A DNA stretch of 64,000 bases from NCBI RefSeq assembly GCF_041381155.1, contig NC_091142.1, positions 21,910,362 to 21,974,361 of the forward strand, given 5' to 3'. Below the pieces are notes generated by a model, which was not told the DNA's origin, searched no databases, and saw only the letters and a program-made list of their open reading frames with translations. This document shows, in pieces, positions 1 to 11,986 of this stretch. The DNA comes from Argopecten irradians (taxonomy: Eukaryota; Mollusca; Bivalvia; Pectinida; Pectinidae). Each line of letters starts with the position of its first letter. Position 1 is the first letter of the stretch. The position numbers were made by a program, and so were the translations under genes.

Positions 1-3000
1 GCTCGTCACCAGATTCCCAATAGCAATCAGTCCTTGATTCAGTATCTCAATGAACTCAAAGAGATCCTTCTCAATAAATTACTGACAACTCCAGAAGAAG
101 AGAGTGAGCGAATGGATTATATCCAGGAGATATCCTTGAGGGAGAGAAACAATGCCGCTATAATCGAAAAGCTAGAGGAAGAACTGAGAGCTGCTATGGC
201 TGATAAAGATGAGGAGGTATAATGATATAATATATATTATTTAAAGTTTCTTCATTAATAAATAAAATTCATTGATACCTTTTGTGAGAAAAAATTAAAT
301 TAGCTGATAATTTGAAATTATAAGTTTTAAAAACATCATTAATTTAAATTTAAATGACTAGTTTTTCAGTAATGTATAGTGCAGTTTATTTATTTTTAAC
401 TTACAGTATCATATTTTACAAATGTTTATCAGAAATGTTCTTCCTTTTGATTAAAAAATATCTGTATATATTGATGCTGAAAAAATATTTCTAAAATATA
501 TGTGTTGTTTCAATCATACAGATCAAAAAGAAAAATGACGTCATAAGGAGAATTCAGGCTGATCTTCGCCAGATAGAAAAATTCTCTGAGGAGAACATGA
601 AGCGAGTCCAGACAGAAGCTGAGAAACAGGAGGCTGCTGACATCAAGACGAGTGATGGAAAGAAGCAGAGGCTTCTACAGGAACTGCAGCAACTGAAGAC
701 CCAGAATCAGAATCTGATTACGGAGCACAGAGAGAGTGAACAGGAATTGAGAAGAGTGTGTATACTGTACATTGTGTACTAGGCATGGCTAGATAGTACA
801 CTGGTAGACTGGAAGTATAGTCGTAAGAGTTTCTGACAGAGCTTATGATATTTATTGCTTGATGATCCGATGATCAACCATAAATGAAGAATGAAAGCTA
901 TATTAGTGGTACTATATCCATAAAGTTTAGCTAATCACTGACTTTAATATGCTGTCTTTGCATATTACAGATATATTACAGAGTTATCTGCCTTTGAGGG
1001 TAGATATCGGAAGTGATGTCATTATTTTGTGAGCAGAACTCAATGCGTCATTTTCTCTAAAAATATGAGTTATAACATTACATTCACAAACTTAATTATG
1101 TCACAATCGATACCTGCTCACAAGGGTAGATAACTATGTAATATGCAATTACAGAATGGCTAAGCATAGAACAACTCAATATGCAACGGGTGCCATGATC
1201 TATCTGATTAATGGCTGTAACATCAAGGCAATGATATTAAAAATGTCAGAACTCTTTGGACTGTATTATCCTGGAAGTAGCACGTAGATATTTCTACTGT
1301 AGTGGCACTGGGCTGGTCTCCCTTCACTAGTAGTACACCATTCACTCCCACTTTCTCGTAGATACTCCATTAACTCCCACATTCCCGTAGATACGCCATT
1401 CACTCCCACTTTCCCGTAGATACTCCGTTCACTGCCACTTTCCCGTAGATATTCCAGTCACTCCCACTTTTTTTTGTAGATACTCCATTCACTCCCACTT
1501 TCCTGTAGATACTCCATTCACTAATTCTCCCCTCACCAGTAGTATAACATTAATTTAATTATAAAGGTATTTCACTTTTTTTCAGTACTCCTTTCACTAA
1601 TTATTTCTCCTTCACTAGTTTTCTTTCCTTTCACTTGCTACTGTTAAATGTATGTACAGTAATGTTTTATCTGTTATCTTATCACACACAATGTTACATT
1701 AATGTAGATATGTATATTCTTATTGATGTATGATCAAACATTCCAAAATTTCAGTTGCATTAGACTTTGGGTGTATAAATAATGAACAAGCTCCGATTAT
1801 GGTTCCAAAATTCAGCTTCAGAAAATAAAACGTAATTTTAATCATCAAAGTCAAAATTGGCAAAATCATTTTTTTTAATGAGAAAAAGTTACGTAAAATA
1901 TAAAAATTATTGGTGATGTGCTAACAATATTTTTACAGTTTATGTTATTCCAAATTAGTATCTTTATCGTATTTGTCAAGAATTCAAAAAAAAATAATTA
2001 CCATACCAGCCTTCCATTTCGTAGCATTTAGAATATTCTAAGAAACTATAACAGTTGATGGCAGTACATAACGGATATCGTATCTTATTTGTACAGTTAC
2101 CAATATCCCCAGTGATAAAATCTGGGCCAAGTTTCACAAACATTCCTTAACTTAAGAAATTCCTTATCTTAAAATTCTCCATACAAAAGCATTACATGAG
2201 TTAAGGAAAACTCCTTACAAAAAAAATTAGTTAAGGAGCCTTCCTAAATATTTGTATTGCTTTCTTATAGAAAATTTTAAGTTAAGGGATTCCTTAGATT
2301 TAAGGAATGTTTGTGAAACTTGGCCTAGATGTCCTGTAAAATTGACCTACATGTATAGGCTATGTCATTGTTAGCGTTTACATACAGGAATGCTGCATGC
2401 CATCAGATACTCACAATGATCAACTACAAATACCAATATGCTTTGTAGTTTCATATCATAACTTAACTCTGTTAAAATATGCCAAACTACATTTGCCATG
2501 AAAGTAACCCAGTTTAAACTTGAGTCACTGATGAAAGACCCTAAACTTTATTTTGCTCCATCTACATTTGTATGAAGAATGTCCTTCCGATTTTGGTCTA
2601 TGACTTTATAAACCCAAAAGATATTGAGGATAATGCTTAAGTAACTCCAGTTTCTTAAAAACCTACACCCATGAAAATGGAGCGCCACCCTAGTATCAAT
2701 ATATTCTTGCCTTAGTGACATGGAGCCACACCCAAGTGTCATGGAGCCCCACTCCAGTGTCGTGAAGCCCCACCCTAGTGTCATGGAGCCCCACCCCAGT
2801 GCCACATTTCCTACCTGCCACTGTATTACCTACCCCTGCACTATACCCTTTGTACTACACATTCCTGCTCCCTTCTTGTTCCTTTGTTTCTGTTATCCAC
2901 ATGTAGAATCTGGTTCTTCACTTGCATGCAATACATTTATAGTTCTGTAGTTTTAGTTAAGCTCTCATGGTAGAATATTTATATACCCATCTTTATATCT

Positions 3001-4557
3001 TTCCATTTTAGTAGATACTCTTTTTCAATCCAAAAAAAATATTTTACAATGAATAATTTGTTTAAAAACTGAATTGATATAATTATTCATTTCATTTAAC
3101 GAATCAAGTATGATATTCATAAGAATGAAATATCTCAGTATGTTTAACTGATTATAATGTTTAATTTTGATTGAGACAGGAAATGATAATTAATTTAAAA
3201 AATATAGTGGTCCTATACTTAGTACATTTTTTACATTATTAATTCAAATGTAAGAGAAATCTTGTATGTGCTAACTGTATAAGTGATGTTACAGAAAAAG
3301 TTCCGAGTGGAGTCACAGGTTGAAAACTTGATACAAAAGTTTGATGCAGATATGACGGAGAGACAGGTAAAATATTAACATTTTTTGAAGAGAACGAGCC
3401 ATGGAGTTCAAGATATTAAATTTTAGTTAGCGTAGAATTACTATGTATTTGCTTATTATAGAGTTATCTGTCCTTGTGTATTAATTGTGACAAGTGTAAC
3501 AACATATTTCCGAAAGGAAATGTGAGTATTGCACACAAATTAACATCATCACAATCGATACATACTCACAAGGAGAGAAAACTCTGTAATATGTTATGAC
3601 CATATAAATAGTATGGCTGTAAAATAGACATTTGATGCAGATGATCAAATCAGGCAGAAACTGACTACCAGGGTAAATGTCATTTGATTGATACTGGGAT
3701 CCAGGAAATAATCTACAATTTAGAAAAAAAATCATTAATGAAAAGTTATCAAAACTTAAGTGAATCAAAACAGCGAAATGACTCTCAGCTGTTGTCATAT
3801 ATTACGCAGGAAATCTTGCATATGTTTGGTGTTGAACCTCATCTTAGGCCATCGATATGTATTTTCTGATGTTATTAACGTTTTTAATAAACCTTTATAT
3901 TTTGTCTTTCCTTACTTCTACTCTATCAGACCAAAAAAAAAAAAATGTATGGTATTCAATCTACTAAGTGTCCCAGTCCCTATGGAGTAGACACGCCTCC
4001 CCTTTTTCTAGACCATAAGTTCATTTACTTAACTTGAATTTAAATCTATAGGAAATAGTACTGAAAATTTCAATGTAGTTTCTATTTATTTGTTTTTCTT
4101 ATTTAATACCTGGTACTTTTACAATAATTTTGTGAAATGTTAGTATAAAATGAATTTTGTGAGATGTTTGTTTAAATTAAAACCCATAGGCGTCCCTCAA
4201 GTTTCTTTGATTATAGTTCAAATGTAAACGTTTTATTTCTTTTCTGTTTCTTTTCGTCATTGACATTTGAGATTTGTCTGATTACAGAATGAGTATGAGG
4301 AGATAGATGCTGAGTATACCAAGGAAAAGAAACAGCTACACGAGTTGGAGGAGAGATTCAAGACTCTAGAGGACGAGTACCAACAGATCATGGAGGAACG
4401 ACGTATCGCCCGCGAGAAACGCGAGGCAGCCGAGCGTGACATGTCCAACATGGTTAAGGCTGCTACCACCATTCAGGCCTTCTGGAGGTCATTCAAGGTC
4501 AGAAAGGCTCTCAAAGGACGAAAGAAGAAGGGAGGCGGCGGAAAGAAAAAGAAATAG
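1..4557 (+). CDS. IQCD: Dynein regulatory complex subunit 10-like (IQCD), 3' part of gene
   Basis: Four coding exons are visible: 1-216 (open from the window edge, so the start lies outside), 522-755, 3295-3366 and 4288-4557 (stop TAG). All junctions are phase 0 and GT-AG, and the donor at 756 is a weak GTGTGT. Together they give 263 residues, nearly all charged heptad-like coiled coil (KQEAADIKTSDGKKQ, QKFDADMTERQ, EIDAEYTKEKKQLHELEERF). A single IQ motif follows (AATTIQAFWRSFKVRKAL) and then a Lys/Gly-rich tail. In this family the protein is a nexin-dynein regulatory complex subunit of motile cilia and flagella. The exon 2-4 pattern (EAEKQE.AD, long coil, IQ, basic tail) fits IQCD/DRC10 better than the related IQCG/DRC9, but the two are not separated by homology search here. 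Both long introns hold MITEs and minisatellites. Confidence 0.8.
951..1157. mobile_element. CRE-bearing palindromic MITE, copy 1 (diverged)
   Basis: The left arm (TTTGCATATTACAG, then a small duplication and GAGTTATCTGCC) is mirrored by the right arm ending GTAATATGCAATTACAGAAT. It matches five other copies in the window. It sits in intron 2 of the IQCD-like gene. Diverged: the left CRE is TGATGTCA and the right one TATGTCAC. Confidence 0.75.
1336..1530. repeat. 29-nt minisatellite, about 6.5 units
   Basis: Units read ACTCCATTCACTCCCACTTT followed by CCCGTAGAT, with a few substitutions each and one T-run expansion. Lies in an intron of the IQCD-like gene. Confidence 0.85.
2124..2325. mobile_element. 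Palindromic MITE-like element, about 200 nt
   Basis: Begins GGGCCAAGTTTCACAAACAT and ends with the inverse ATGTTTGTGAAACTTGGCC. The arms continue inward as TTCCTTAACTTAAG-type sequence. It would fold into one long hairpin. No coding capacity. Lies in an intron of the IQCD-like gene. Confidence 0.7.
2719..2802. repeat. 21-nt minisatellite, 4 units
   Basis: Four units of CATGGAGCCCCACCCCAGTG plus one base, at 2719, 2740, 2761 and 2782. Because 21 is a multiple of three, the array reads as repeated peptides on both strands. These open frames are a by-product, not genes. Confidence 0.85.
3443..3598. mobile_element. CRE-bearing palindromic MITE, copy 2 (diverged)
   Basis: Matches the family at both arms (TATAGAGTTATCTGTCCTTG on the left, ACTCTGTAATATG on the right) with many substitutions and loss of the outermost bases. 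It is the oldest-looking copy. Lies between the third and fourth visible exons of the IQCD-like gene. Confidence 0.6.
3770..3930 (-). repeat. Dispersed repeat of unknown class, partial copy
   Basis: The reverse complement (ATATAAAGGTTT, then TAACATCAGAAAAT, then CATATGCAAGATTTCCTGCG and GTAATATATGA) matches 6770-7070 on the plus strand. Short open frames over it are by-products. Confidence 0.6.
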
Positions 4558-4602
4558 ACACACAGAGTTGATAATGAATTTGATAACAAAAGTGAGAAAA
4601 AT

Positions 4603-4608
4603 AATAAA
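4603..4608 (+). terminator. Likely polyadenylation signal of the IQCD-like gene
   Basis: AATAAA lies 46 bases after the stop codon. Further AATAAA hexamers occur near 5287 and 5681, so longer 3' ends are possible. Confidence 0.4.
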
Positions 4609-5770
4609 TGCACAAAGTTTTGTGGTGAAATATAAATTAAGAAGTCAGATTATCGTGTGAAACAAATTTTAATTCGTGAGAAATTAAAAACAGGAATATG
4701 TAAACTGAAACATAAAAAATATGATCTATGCTTTAGTAATGAAACCTTAGAGTTAATGCTAACTGCATGTGAAAAAAGTTTCACTTTTTGGAACACTCGT
4801 ACATAGTATGTATGATGTTCATTCATCACCGATCTTTGTTATTATAGTAGTACTGGTTGTTCAGAATTCAGTGTAGAGATCTCATTGCCAAATTTGTCAT
4901 TCTAAAAAAAAACAAAAAACAAAAACAATATTTGTCCTCTTTTGAAATTGTTTATTATCACCAAACAACATGTAGTTTTACTGCATCATATCAATCTATA
5001 TATATGTCATATTTTGGTTCAATACCTAAAAATTGTTCTTTAATTAAATATGATGTCTTTTATTATATGACATTATTGATGTGTGAAATATACTATAATT
5101 GATGTTTATCATTTAACTTCTGTATGCTGTATTAAATTAGCAGTTTATAGACTGTATCTGATGGATTTACATTGTATCATTCCAACTCAAAGACTCACAT
5201 TCACATTAGCAAGCCTTAAAATATACAATTCATTCTGGGTCAACATGTATATACTGGTTACTGTTCTGTACTATAGGAATTTCACGAATAAATGATATCA
5301 TTATTGTTTTTGTTTCTACTAACTGTGATAAACTTATTGTTATGATTTATAGAGTTATGTATATTCATTTAGTTATCTGATATCTTGAGCATAAACAGAT
5401 TTATGTATACAAATATATATTATATTGTATACAATTTTGATGGTAACTGAAAAGCTAGTACATGTATGTACAAGATTATATGTTAAGAATAATGCCTTGA
5501 AGTAATTGAAAATTTTTCATAATTGCTTACCATAGCTCACATGCTATTTTTATGTAGAAATGTTGCATCATTTCCGTAAGGTTTTATCATAATTATGCTA
5601 TGGAGTACCAAGATTTCTACATTATCTTTCAAGTAAAAACTTATAATGTGATGTCCATCCGTCCAAAATGAGTGCTCTCAATAAACTTTAAAATCTCATA
5701 TAATGAATTTTGGCTCGTTATCATTACATGCACAATGTATTAATAAATCAATACGTAAACAAAAGTATAC

Positions 5771-6371
5771 AACAAGAGGCACATGGCCTTAATGGTCATC
5801 TGACTATTGGCACAATACAACACCTCAAAGAATTTATTAGTGGCAAACAATTAAGGCAACACAAAAAAATTCTTTTATTAAATAGAAGAAGTGCAGATTC
5901 TGATATATTAGACCATGAATGAAGGTCTCTTTATCCCCTCCATCCTACAAGTCCAATATAAAGTCTCTAGGCCTCTTAGTTATTTACAAGAAGTCGTTTA
6001 AAAATTTAAGCCTATTTGACCCCTGTGACCTTGAATGAATGTCAAGATCATTCATTTGAACAAACTTGGTAGCCATTTGTCCCAGCATGTCACAAGCCCA
6101 ATATCAGGTCTCTAGGCCTTTTAGTTATTCACAAGATCTTAGCCTGAACACACTTGGTAGCACTTCCAGCTAGCATGCCACAAGTCCAATATCAGGTCTT
6201 AAGGCCTCTTAGTTATTCACAATAAGTAATTTAAAGATTTTAACGTATTTGACCCCTGGTGACCTTGAATGAAGGTCAAGGTCATTCATTTGAACAAACT
6301 AGATAGCCCTTCATCTCAGCATGCTAAAGGCCAAATATCAGTACCCTGGGCCTTCGGGTCAGATGACCTAA
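5771..6371 (+). mobile_element. Helentron/HINE-like non-autonomous element A with internal repeats
   Basis: Starts AACAAGAGGCACATGGCCTT, followed by GGTCATCTGAC. It ends CGGGTCAGATGACCTAA, so GGTCATCTGAC and GTCAGATGACC form an inverted pair near the ends. Inside are about three degenerate units containing TGACCTTGAATGAAGGTCAA and ACAAGTCCAATATCAGGTCT. The terminal CTAA and preceding short hairpin suggest a Helitron-superfamily (HINE) origin; this is inference from structure. Confidence 0.6.
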
Positions 6372-6769
6372 ACCCACCCTCTCTTTAACAGGTGTTTCAT
6401 GTTAACTATTAATACCGATATAAACACTTGAAATGAATTAAATGAAGGTAAATTAAATGCACTTTACCTTATAGCACAAAAACCCTTCACTTAATTTACA
6501 TAACTTTTAAGCTTTTAACATATTTGACCTCTGGCTGTGACTGCACAAATAGATGAACGAAATTTATTTTCTATAATTTTGTGATACTTTACCATAGAAA
6601 CTGATCAACCATGATATAAGAATTGCTGATGAAATGAATCATGTTTCAATGAATTTGATCCCAATAATTATTTGTTTACAATAGTATAAGGTAACATCTG
6701 TAGTATTTCTGACATAAACCAGAGAAACAAAATAATATAAGTTTGCAGTTTATAATGTCTAATACTATT

Positions 6770-7070
6770 AAAGGCCCATTACCTTTCCGGAGCAAAATAT
6801 AAAGGTTTCTTAAAAAAAACATAAATAACATCAGAAAATGCGTACGATGACCTTAAATAAGGTTACGACACCAAGCATATGCAAGATTTCCTGCGTAATA
6901 TATGAAAACAGTGGAGAGTCAATTCGCTGTTTTGCCGTCTGGCGCAGTGATAGTAAACTACCGCCCGGTATTTAGGACGACGGCGGGAAACATAATACGA
7001 CCCGCATTATGAAAATGAACATTTTATTTATTTTAATCAATCCAGTTTGCATTCATATTGGCTATTAATG
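6770..7070 (+). repeat. Dispersed repeat of unknown class
   Basis: Starts AAAGGCCCATTACCTTTCCG and runs through GATTTCCTGCGTAATATATG and TTTTGCCGTCTGGCGCAG to CATAATACGACCCGC. An inverted partial copy lies at 3770-3930, and an internally deleted copy at about 50040-50225. No coding capacity. Confidence 0.65.
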
Positions 7071-7227
7071 CCAATTGAAAGACTCTACAATGCTTAAATG
7101 TTTTGATTCCCAATAATTATGAAGCACGTTTATAATGTCTATTAACATCAGAGAGAGATCATCAATAATAATGGTGACACGTCTATGATGGCAGAGTTAA
7201 AGTTTAAGATGTCATAACATACATGTA

Positions 7228-7330
7228 TATTACCTCTGTGTCGCAAGTTTGAAAACCATGTGTGGCAGTTGCCAGTTACTGAATGTAGGTTGGTGGTTTT
7301 TCTCTAGATACTCTGGCTTTCCTCCACCTC
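7228..7330 (+). mobile_element. Worn fragment of tRNA-headed SINE
   Basis: CCTCTGTGTCGCAAGTTTGA and GTGGTTTTTCTCTAGATACT align by eye to the box B region and body of the better copies at 24251 and 37088. The head and tail are not recognisable. Confidence 0.45.
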
Positions 7331-8639
7331 CTGAAGCTGTTCTTGTACTTTACCCTGTGATAATATATCTCTTTGGCTGAAATCTGCATGGAAAGAAAGC
7401 CTGCCTGTATAGATGCCTCTTGATTGTCATGGCTCGTTGTAGAAATGGTTGTCTCTTACTGGATAGCCACATTTGACCATCAGGATTGGGTGGTCATAGC
7501 CTGTGATATTACCGATACATGATGTATACATATTGAAGTATTTTAGTTTATATTAACTTAAAGACTAATAAGGCTTTAAAAAATTGCTCAATACACTTCT
7601 ATTGCAACTGCTGTAAAGTGAAATGAAAGGAGGTAACTCTAGAAGATCAGAAATTGTAACATGGTAATGAATTCAAAGAGAACATTACAAAAATGAATAT
7701 AGACAGATAGATCTTAATGATATCCATCTTGCTTATTCCAGGAGTTTACTACCACTGTCATTATTGTATATCCACCCAACTGAAGGCATTTCAGGACAAA
7801 CTGCATGACCAACATATACACACAGCGAGAGTGAACTCCAAAGCTGGTCTCATCTGTTGTTTCACACAGAACCTTCAGTTTGATTATGTAGTCCAGGTGT
7901 GGATATAATGACCAAGATAGTAACCCTTGGAGTATTGATGATGGATGATATTGGAGTGTTACTTTATTCTTGCAATTTGTTTTTAAAAGCCACCACAAGA
8001 AAATATCTTTATAATAACATCTTTATTACATGTACAAAGAATGCATCAACAATGTACATGTACAGCCACTTACAATCAAATACATATATACGCATACATA
8101 ATTGCATCAAATCATGTTTTTTGTCCATTCTCAGTCACATACAGCTTACAAGTTGTCGTGAAGTTGACTACTACATGGAAGAAAAATCCCTATAACAAGT
8201 ATGAATTAACTCACATGATTGTTTAACCATTTACAATAGCATTGTCCTCATGCATGCTGTAAAAAGTTTACTAATTATTATAAAGACATTTAAAATCATT
8301 GTATTTCTCTATTTAAACAACCTTCTATTAAGTTCCAGCTGCAAATAATTAATGACTGCACTCATTTTCATCCATTTTTACCAGAAAATGGAATCAAATG
8401 TATTTCTAACAATTTTTGTTAGTTCTTATTTATACAATCAGATGCAATGAAGGAAGGGGAGATAATCCTGATAAAAATACATTCAAAAACCGTTTTAAAT
8501 GGATGTGTCTACTATTTTCCTATATGCTTTGTTCTGATTTTTAGATAACATGGTATAAAAAACAGAGTTGCACAATTTGCTGACATACCGGTACATGTAA
8601 CGAATATTTCAGGGTTGCAACTTGTTGAAATACATGTAT

Positions 8640-8645
8640 TTTATT
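8640..8645 (-). terminator. Likely polyadenylation signal of the BOLA2 gene
   Basis: AATAAA on the minus strand, about 115 bases beyond the BOLA2 stop codon. Confidence 0.45.
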
Positions 8646-8760
8646 AACACCATATATTTTAAAGTTTTACTACATCATCTTGATCCTAGCTCAGGGCTGG
8701 AAATTGAGATCCTCACAAGTTTGTAAAGTTTTTGTTGCCTAGAAGTTTGATAAGATTTTC

Positions 8761-10635
8761 TCATTGATTACTGTTCATTTTGGCCCATTGGTCAGGTGTA
8801 TATGTCTTCATAGTAAAGGCATGAATGATCTTCATTTCATCTACAAGTGTGTCATTCACTAATCTGGAAAATAATGAAATAGCATTAATACATTTGACTG
8901 TGCATTTAAATTTTACTTGGTAACTCTCAGTCACTGTTGTAATAATAATGCCTCGGCCCATCAACTTTGGGTTAATTAAAAATGCTCCATCGCTGACATT
9001 AGTATTTTTCTTCAGTTACAAAAGTTACTTACTTTACACCATTACCACCATTGCAAAGTTTGAGCTTCTAATTTTACTTCAAGCTAAATTATGAAAAATA
9101 ATTAATTGCATCCCGAAAAAATTCCTTGTCACTATATCCTATATGAAATGAAGTACCGATTGTGCATTCACCAAAGGCGAAATAAATTATTTTACATTAT
9201 TTTTTGTGTTACTTTGACATATATATACACGATTAAATGCAATTATTGTTCAAATAATGAATATCATTTATGCTCTGTGGAGCATCTTTAACAAGGTTTT
9301 TCTGGGTATATAGAGGGCTTACCTATGTCTAGCTAACAACTTCTTGCCTTCGAATTGTGGTGAAACAATCACAGCTTCAAATTTGGCTCCACATCCGTCA
9401 GACATATCTTGTATATCCTGAAACAAACCATTTACTATTATAGTATATAATACAGTGTACAACAATATAAATTTATATATATAATACAACAGTATAAATT
9501 TATATATATAATACAACAGTATAAATTTATATATATAATACAACAATATAAATTTATATATATAATACAACAGTATATAAATTTATATATATAATACAAC
9601 AGTATAAATTTATATATATAATACAACAGTATAAATTTATATATATAATACAACAGTATAAATTTATATATATAATACAGTAGATAAATTCTGCTGGAGA
9701 TTGTTAGGAGTGAGGATTGTCCTCATATATTTTGTAGAAGTGCTGAGGATGTGACACTTCTGATAAAATGTCATTAATTTGTTAGAAATTTAAAAAAAAC
9801 TCAATCCAAACACGATTCATCTGACGTTCCTCGTGTTTATTCACAACAAAAACATAAGCCAGATCCAGAAACATCCAGATTCCGGATATTTAGTAATATA
9901 GAAAAAAATAATCAATTGTCGGTAACAATTATCCGGATTAATATATACCAATACCACTCCACTCCTGACCAGTATATAACCCATAATCATAACAATTTAC
10001 TACCAGCATCAGACAAATCTGATATTCTCTGTACATCTATTAAAAATGAGTCTACTGGTTCAAGTCATTTTTTGCTGTGAGCTGTAGTGATAGTTAATTA
10101 TTTGTTGCAGTAATTAGGATGAGGTCACCTAGGGCACATAAGATGACATGATACAAGTTTTATTTTGAAAAGTCGAAAATCCACTTCATATATGTATGTC
10201 CATGCATTGTGCCTTAATTTAATAAGCTTAGCTGTTGTAGGCCATGTAAGTTACCTTTGAACAAAAACATATCATACATAATTATAACATTTTACTGAAC
10301 CTTTATTTTTTATCACACATCATGAACATTCTCTCTTAAACAACATTAAATTTACAATAATGTACAGTGTATAGTTATTAAGATTTTCTGTTCTAAACAC
10401 TGCCACTCTACAATCTTTCGTAAAAGAGCACTCAATCATTCTCGTGCAGTTGTTTCCTTGAGAAATCCATATCCATTAATAGTGCTACAACTCTGTTGAT
10501 TTGCAGCCAATAGATAATGTATGATTAAAACTTAAGAGTAAAATAAAAAAAAGAACTAACGACACTTGTTGCTTCAATTGCTGTAGTTAGCTTTTCCTTC
10601 AGGAACTCGCATGTTACACCTGTTCCTCCACTCAT
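8761..10635 (-). CDS. BOLA2: BolA-like protein 2, complete, 3 exons
   Basis: Exons on the minus strand are 10635-10561 (ATG at 10635, phase 0 end, donor GTTAGT), 9417-9323 (donor GTAAGC) and 8863-8761 (stop TGA). They give 90 residues, the normal BOLA2 length. Residues 1-25 form the start helix ([14 protein letters not shown]). Exon 2 gives [20 protein letters not shown], then ARHR. Exon 3 gives [20 protein letters not shown] and then YTPDQWAK. The His of IHAF is a conserved BolA2 position involved in Fe-S binding. In animals BOLA2 pairs with glutaredoxin-3 to move [2Fe-2S] clusters in the cytosol. A CTTTTTCCAG-like acceptor just upstream of the ATG (about 10665) hints at an intron in the 5' leader. 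Exon 2 is squeezed between a MITE (8979-9288) and a 27-nt minisatellite (from about 9458). The neighbouring SelO gene diverges from it. Confidence 0.93.
8979..9288 (-). mobile_element. GCTCC-TIR MITE, copy 1, in BOLA2 intron 2
   Basis: About 310 nt, opposite in orientation to the copies at 17691 and 35713. The ends are AAAATGCTCCATCGCTGACA and GGAGCATCTT. It shares internal blocks such as TTCTTCAGTTACAAAAGTTA. It ends only 34 bases from the BOLA2 exon 2 donor. Confidence 0.8.
9458..9682. repeat. 27-nt AT-rich minisatellite, about 8 units, in BOLA2 intron 1
   Basis: Unit AGTATAAATTTATATATATA plus ATACAAC, with one 29-nt unit. It lies about 40 bases from the exon 2 acceptor. The open frames with repeated YYIYKFILL peptides are by-products of 27 being divisible by three. 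Confidence 0.9.
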
Positions 10636-10934
10636 CTTCAGTTACCTCCCTTTAAGCTCCTCACCTGGAAAAAGCCAATACATTTTTTCTCTTTAAGAAT
10701 ATAATTGTGTTTTGTAAGTGAGTTGATTATCTGATTCTTTATTTGTTTCAGTTTTACAACTTTGCAATACATATACATTAACACATGCACACATAGTAAT
10801 ACTTAAGAAATAAGGAGTGAGTTTAAGCTGTCAAATAACATAAGTAAATTTTGAAAACAAAAAAGTAAATAAAAAAAAAAATAAAAAATTACGAAGGGGA
10901 TCAAAAGCTCACATAAATTTATTCACTGTTTCCT

Positions 10935-11273
10935 ATCCTCAATATTCCAGGGGTTAACTATTACTATCGTTTTATTCACCCTTAGATTATTTCATGGTAA
11001 AACCGAAGACAGTAAAATCCGCAAACTAATCAATTGGCCAGTAGACTTCAATTAAAAATTACACAGATAACGCGCGTACGTCACCCACCATTTCTACATG
11101 TTACAGTCATATATCCCTTTAATTATTAAATTCTTTTAATGTACATGTATATCAAAGGACAATTAAACTAACTGCTCATCAGCTGTTATGCTTACAGGCT
11201 TTAATTTTTCAATGACATATTCGGATGGATATATAATAGATTGGGTGATATCAACCCCTGGAATATTGAGGAT
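10935..11273. mobile_element. Long-TIR MITE (CCTCAATATTCCAGGGGTT ends), copy 1
   Basis: The left end TATCCTCAATATTCCAGGGG is mirrored by CCCCTGGAATATTGAGGATG at the right, about 340 nt apart. It is related to 30214-30539. Nothing coding inside. Lies between the divergent BOLA2 and SelO genes. Confidence 0.7.
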
Positions 11274-11567
11274 GACTGTAAGCATCCAATCAATCACATC
11301 ATACAGCTTCTTTTCTTTTTATTGTTTTTTTTTAATAGAATGAAGCCCATAAACTAAATAAACACATTTGTGCGGTAAGCTGTTTCACAAAATAAATTTA
11401 GCACAAACTACTGACCAGAATTTTCTTTTGAGTAAAGGGCCATAAATCTTTATATATTACATTGTAATATTAACAACTAATTATCACACGTACATTGTAA
11501 GTTCTCCTGTTGTCACACATTTATATATAATGTACCTATTTAGTATTAAATCAGGAAATGTCATTAA

Positions 11568-11986
11568 GGTTCATGTAATGGCTTTAAACAGTGATATTTT
11601 GCAAGCCTAAAACTCATTACTGTGCTGCAATTGAACAGAACTAATTTCATTAATTGTTGGTATATACCCTGGCTAACTGTTAGTCTTACTGTTGATATGT
11701 AATTTGTGAAGCTGCGTGTAAAATACAGTAAAATATGAGAAAAATGTATACTTCTGGAGAAGACATAGAACTCGTGTGAATTGCATTGATGGAACCAAAT
11801 AATCATGCCATCGTGTTCAGTTGTGAATATGCCAGGTACTCCAACAGTTTGTTTGGCAAAATCGGACCAGCAAATAGTTAGCCAGGGTATATACCAACAA
11901 TTAATGAAATTAGTTCTGTTCAATAGCAGCACAGTAATGCGTTTTAGGCTTGCAAAATATCACTGGTTAAAGCCATTACATGAACC
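11568..11986. mobile_element. TTAA-flanked MITE with about 112-nt near-identical inverted arms
   Basis: The left arm GGTTCATGTAATGGCTTTAA (11568-11680) is repeated inverted at 11873-11986 with only about five mismatches. TTAA stands directly outside both ends (11564-11567 and 11987-11990), as expected of a TTAA target duplication. The middle is unique and non-coding. The high arm identity suggests a young insertion or recent inverted duplication. Open frames of 122 and 61 aa across the arms are artefacts. Confidence 0.8.

Larger units (their letters stand above)
4558..8760. other. Gap between the IQCD-like and BOLA2 genes
   Basis: No protein or RNA gene is recognisable. It contains AT-rich unique sequence, a satellite-bearing element (5771-6371), a dispersed repeat (6770-7070) and a worn SINE (about 7228-7330). 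The rest shows no structure that I can see. Confidence 0.6.

Noticed and set aside
9458-9682. CRISPR-like array
   Set aside because: The units are directly adjacent with no unique spacers: a plain minisatellite in a eukaryotic intron.
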